Shown here: positions 61,944 to 64,000 of the stretch, one piece after another | Layout of the letters: the number at the start of each line of letters is the position of its first letter | How positions within the stretch are numbered: position 1 is the stretch's first letter | NCBI RefSeq assembly: GCF_001414055.1 | Contig: NZ_CP013002.1 | Location: 2,046,001 to 2,110,000, forward strand | Direction of reading: 5' to 3' | DNA: 64,000 nucleotides | From: Caulobacter henricii | GTDB taxonomy: Bacteria > Pseudomonadota > Alphaproteobacteria > Caulobacterales > Caulobacteraceae | Made by a program: the position numbers and the translations under genes | The notes under the pieces: model-generated | Told to the model about the DNA's origin: nothing | The model's database searches: none | What the model saw: only the letters and a program-made list of their open reading frames with translations

Positions 61944-63097
61944 TCCCGGTCCTTCTGGTCCCTGCCGCACTGGCGGCCCTGGCGGCCGTCCTGGTGCCCC
62001 TGGCGATCCATATTGCCCGACGGACCGAGACCCGGACCATCGACTTTGCTGCCCTGCGATGGCTGACGCCCAAGCCCAAGCCTGTTCGTCGCCTGCAACT
62101 CGATGAGCCCTGGCTGCTGGCCGTCAGGGTTGCCCTGACGGCGGCGATCGTCCTGGCCCTGGCCCGCCCTGTCCTGAATTCCGCCGCCAGTGACCGACCG
62201 ATTGTCGCCGTGTCACCGGCCGTAGATGCCACGGGTATGGCAGATCGCGCGGAGCGGCATGTCTGGCTAGCGCCCGGATTTCCGGACCTGAAGCAACCAC
62301 GGCCGCCTCTGCCGGACGACCAGGCCAGCCTGATCCGGCAGCTGGATGCCCAGACGCCCGCCGGAACGAGACTTGCCGTCATGGTCCCGGCATTGTTGAC
62401 CGGAGTCGACGGCCAGAGACTGGTACTTTCACGCCCCATCGACTGGCGGGTATTGCCGTCCAAACCGCGTTCGACCTCGCCAAGCCCGCCGGTTCCGCCG
62501 TCGCTCACGGTGCGGTACTCGTCGCGGTACGAAGATGCTGTTCGCTATTTCCGCGCCGCAGCGGTGGCCTTTGCCGAACCCGGAAAGCCCCCCGCCTTCG
62601 ATGCCGCCCCGACAGTTCGCCCCGTTCCCCGGTCCGCGCGCTATCTCGTCTGGCTGACAGATGCCCCCCTGCCCTCGGTGGCCCTCGCCTGGATTGAAGC
62701 GGGCGGCGTCGTGCTCTTGTCCAAGGATACGCCCACGCCCGTCGAAGGCCCCCTGCGTGTGAGCTGGCGCGACCCGGAAGGTAACGCCCTGGCGACGTCC
62801 GGCCGGTTCGGCAAAGGTCGCGTCCTGCACCTCACGCGGCCGGTCGAGCCAAGGGAACTGCCGGCCCTGGCCGAACCCGCCTTCGCCCAGGAGCTCTGGA
62901 CGCTTCTTGAGCCACCGCCGGCACCGGGGCGCGTTGCTGCAAGCGACTACGCACCGGCCGTCCAGCCGATGGCGAAAAGCATGATCCACACCCCGACCGC
63001 CCTGGATCTGCGCCCCTGGCTCATCCTGCTGATCACCAGCCTGTTCCTTCTGGAACGCTGGCTGGCCACCCGACGCGATCGAAGGATCGCCGCTTGA
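61940..63097 (+). CDS. BatA-type N-terminal domain membrane protein
   Basis: A 385-residue membrane protein. The N-terminal VPAALAALAAVLVPLAIHIARRTETRTIDFAALRWL is the BatA (aerotolerance regulator) domain, with two membrane helices, and PWLILLITSLFLLERWLA is a C-terminal helix near residue 370. The middle is periplasmic with a VWA-like or glutamine-amidotransferase-like fold. It starts at GTG 61940, overlapping the DUF58 stop codon, and overlaps the next gene by four bases. It probably anchors or couples the MoxR-DUF58 complex to the membrane. Confidence 0.88.
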   Translation: MIPVLLVPAALAALAAVLVPLAIHIARRTETRTIDFAALRWLTPKPKPVRRLQLDEPWLLAVRVALTAAIVLALARPVLNSAASDRPIVAVSPAVDATGMADRAERHVWLAPGFPDLKQPRPPLPDDQASLIRQLDAQTPAGTRLAVMVPALLTGVDGQRLVLSRPIDWRVLPSKPRSTSPSPPVPPSLTVRYSSRYEDAVRYFRAAAVAFAEPGKPPAFDAAPTVRPVPRSARYLVWLTDAPLPSVALAWIEAGGVVLLSKDTPTPVEGPLRVSWRDPEGNALATSGRFGKGRVLHLTRPVEPRELPALAEPAFAQELWTLLEPPPAPGRVAASDYAPAVQPMAKSMIHTPTALDLRPWLILLITSLFLLERWLATRRDRRIAA

Positions 63098-64000
63098 TCG
63101 CCGCGCTTGCCCGACATCTGAGCGCCGCCCGTCAGCGCAGCCTGCTCGACACGCTTGCGATCGGGTGGCCCATCGTCATGGCCATCGGCGCGGTCGCGGG
63201 CCGCTTGGCCGGGGTCGGACCAGCGTGCCTCCTCATGGCCGCCGCAGCCCTGATCCTCAGCGGGATCGCCTGGCGACGTGTCCGAAGGTTCGACCAGGCC
63301 TGGCTCGTCCAGGTGCTCGATGCCCGGGTTCCCGCCTTCGAAGACAGCAGCGCACTGCTGCTGCGGGATTCCGATGGGCTACAGGGTCTGGCGGCTCTGC
63401 AGCAGCAGAGGTTGCTGGACAGGCTGGCGGGAGCCGCCGCCCTGGACCTTCGTCCGGCCTGGTCCTGGCGCTGGATTGCCTCTGCGGTCGGGGCCAGCCT
63501 GGTGGTTTCCGTCACGGCGGCCGTCTGGCCGCGACAGAACCAAACAGGCCCTGGAGGCGAAAGTGCACCGTCATGGCCTTTGCCTGACAAGACCAGGCTC
63601 GTTGGGGTCCGACTTCGTGTGACCCCTCCCGCCTACACGGGCCAAAGGCCCTTTGACCAGACGGGCTTGGATGTGCGCGCCCCGGCAGGATCGACCATTG
63701 AATGGATCCTGTCGCTCCGGCCTGAGCCCGCCTCCGTCAACCTCAGCTTCCCGGGCCAGGCCCCCATGAACCTGGCTCCCACCGACCGAAAATGGGCAGG
63801 CAGCCGGCGTTTCACGGCTTCTGCCCTCTATCGCCTTGAGGCCAGCGGCCTGCCCCGACAGCGCCTTCATCAGCTCGAGATGATCGCCGATCTTCCGCCG
63901 ACCGTTCGGATGTTGACCCCGGACCGCACCCTGAATCTGGCATCCGCAGATCAGGCGCACTGGGACCTGAGCTTTGAAGCTCGTGACGACTACGGCGTCG
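63094..64000 (+). CDS. DUF4175-like membrane protein (partial, runs off the window)
   Basis: An open frame from TTG 63094 (overlapping the preceding stop) to the window end, over 300 residues without a stop. It has two N-terminal membrane helices (TLAIGWPIVMAIGAVAGRLAGV and PACLLMAAAALILSGIAW, about 20-57), a third near WIASAVGASLVVSVTAAVW (about 130-150), then a periplasmic part with VRLRVTPPAYTGQRPFDQTGLDVRAPAGS and FEARDDYGV, stretches typical of DUF4175/TIGR02302 proteins. It is the next member of the operon and probably the large envelope component; the C-terminus is missing here. Confidence 0.8.
   Translation, partial: MIAALARHLSAARQRSLLDTLAIGWPIVMAIGAVAGRLAGVGPACLLMAAAALILSGIAWRRVRRFDQAWLVQVLDARVPAFEDSSALLLRDSDGLQGLAALQQQRLLDRLAGAAALDLRPAWSWRWIASAVGASLVVSVTAAVWPRQNQTGPGGESAPSWPLPDKTRLVGVRLRVTPPAYTGQRPFDQTGLDVRAPAGSTIEWILSLRPEPASVNLSFPGQAPMNLAPTDRKWAGSRRFTASALYRLEASGLPRQRLHQLEMIADLPPTVRMLTPDRTLNLASADQAHWDLSFEARDDYGV

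Overview
The window is a GC-rich, gene-dense alphaproteobacterial chromosome segment, almost certainly from Caulobacteraceae (Caulobacter or a close relative). The best evidence is a complete Caulobacter-type flagellin locus: flmG divergent from flbT-flaF, then two near-duplicate flagellins, flaG, a fljJ-type flagellin, flmH and a flaEY-like gene. Two sigma-54 promoters and CtrA-like half-sites lie in it. No phage, transposon, plasmid or CRISPR sequence was seen, so this is core chromosome, with one tRNA-Asn at the left edge.

Layout. 1-5.2 kb: tRNA-Asn, glyoxalase I, an Atm1-like ABC exporter, lipoproteins, a LOG-family phosphoribohydrolase and a 42-residue protein missed by length cut-offs. 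5.2-9.1 kb: two adjacent acyl-CoA dehydrogenases and a short CobT-like enzyme. 9.1-13.9 kb: two related small secreted proteins around a DUF1289 gene, a retropepsin-like protease, dusA, ssb (with an upstream GTTC-N7-GTTC SOS box) and two envelope proteins. 13.9-23.8 kb: the flagellin cluster. FljJ/K/L are the filament subunits, FlbT and FlaF control flagellin mRNA and secretion, FlmG and FlmH belong to flagellin glycosylation, and FlaEY is a regulator. 23.9-35.3 kb: a MoxR ATPase, lipoprotein, universal stress protein, an HD hydrolase coupled to an NrtR-like regulator, a fatty-acid-hydroxylase-type membrane enzyme, a ketoacyl synthase III, an M48 membrane protease and an amino-acid ABC importer. 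35.4-44.2 kb: recG, DUF3892, DUF808, a phosphotransferase/DUF6285-type pair, a DUF3089 protein with an altered nucleophile motif, and a thiolase next to an HMG-CoA-synthase-like/DUF35 fusion. 44.3-50.8 kb: LPS-core genes kdsA and hldD, then two different photolyases around cyclopropane-fatty-acid synthase. 50.9-55.9 kb: sulfur amino acid genes cysK, sseA and metC, a DUF1697 gene and nhaA. 56.3-64 kb: a tightly packed operon, still open at the right edge, of an exported TldD-like protein, a PmbA/TldE-like protein without a signal peptide, DUF4159, MoxR, DUF58, a BatA-type protein and a DUF4175-like membrane protein.

The best candidates for something under-described are the terminal TldD/TldE-MoxR-DUF58 operon, the thiolase plus HMGCS-DUF35 fusion (a possible bacterial counterpart of the archaeal thiolase/DUF35/HMG-CoA synthase complex), the matched enhancer architecture of the two flagellin promoters, and several palindromic operator-like sites. 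All functions are inferred from sequence motifs and family knowledge; no search was run.
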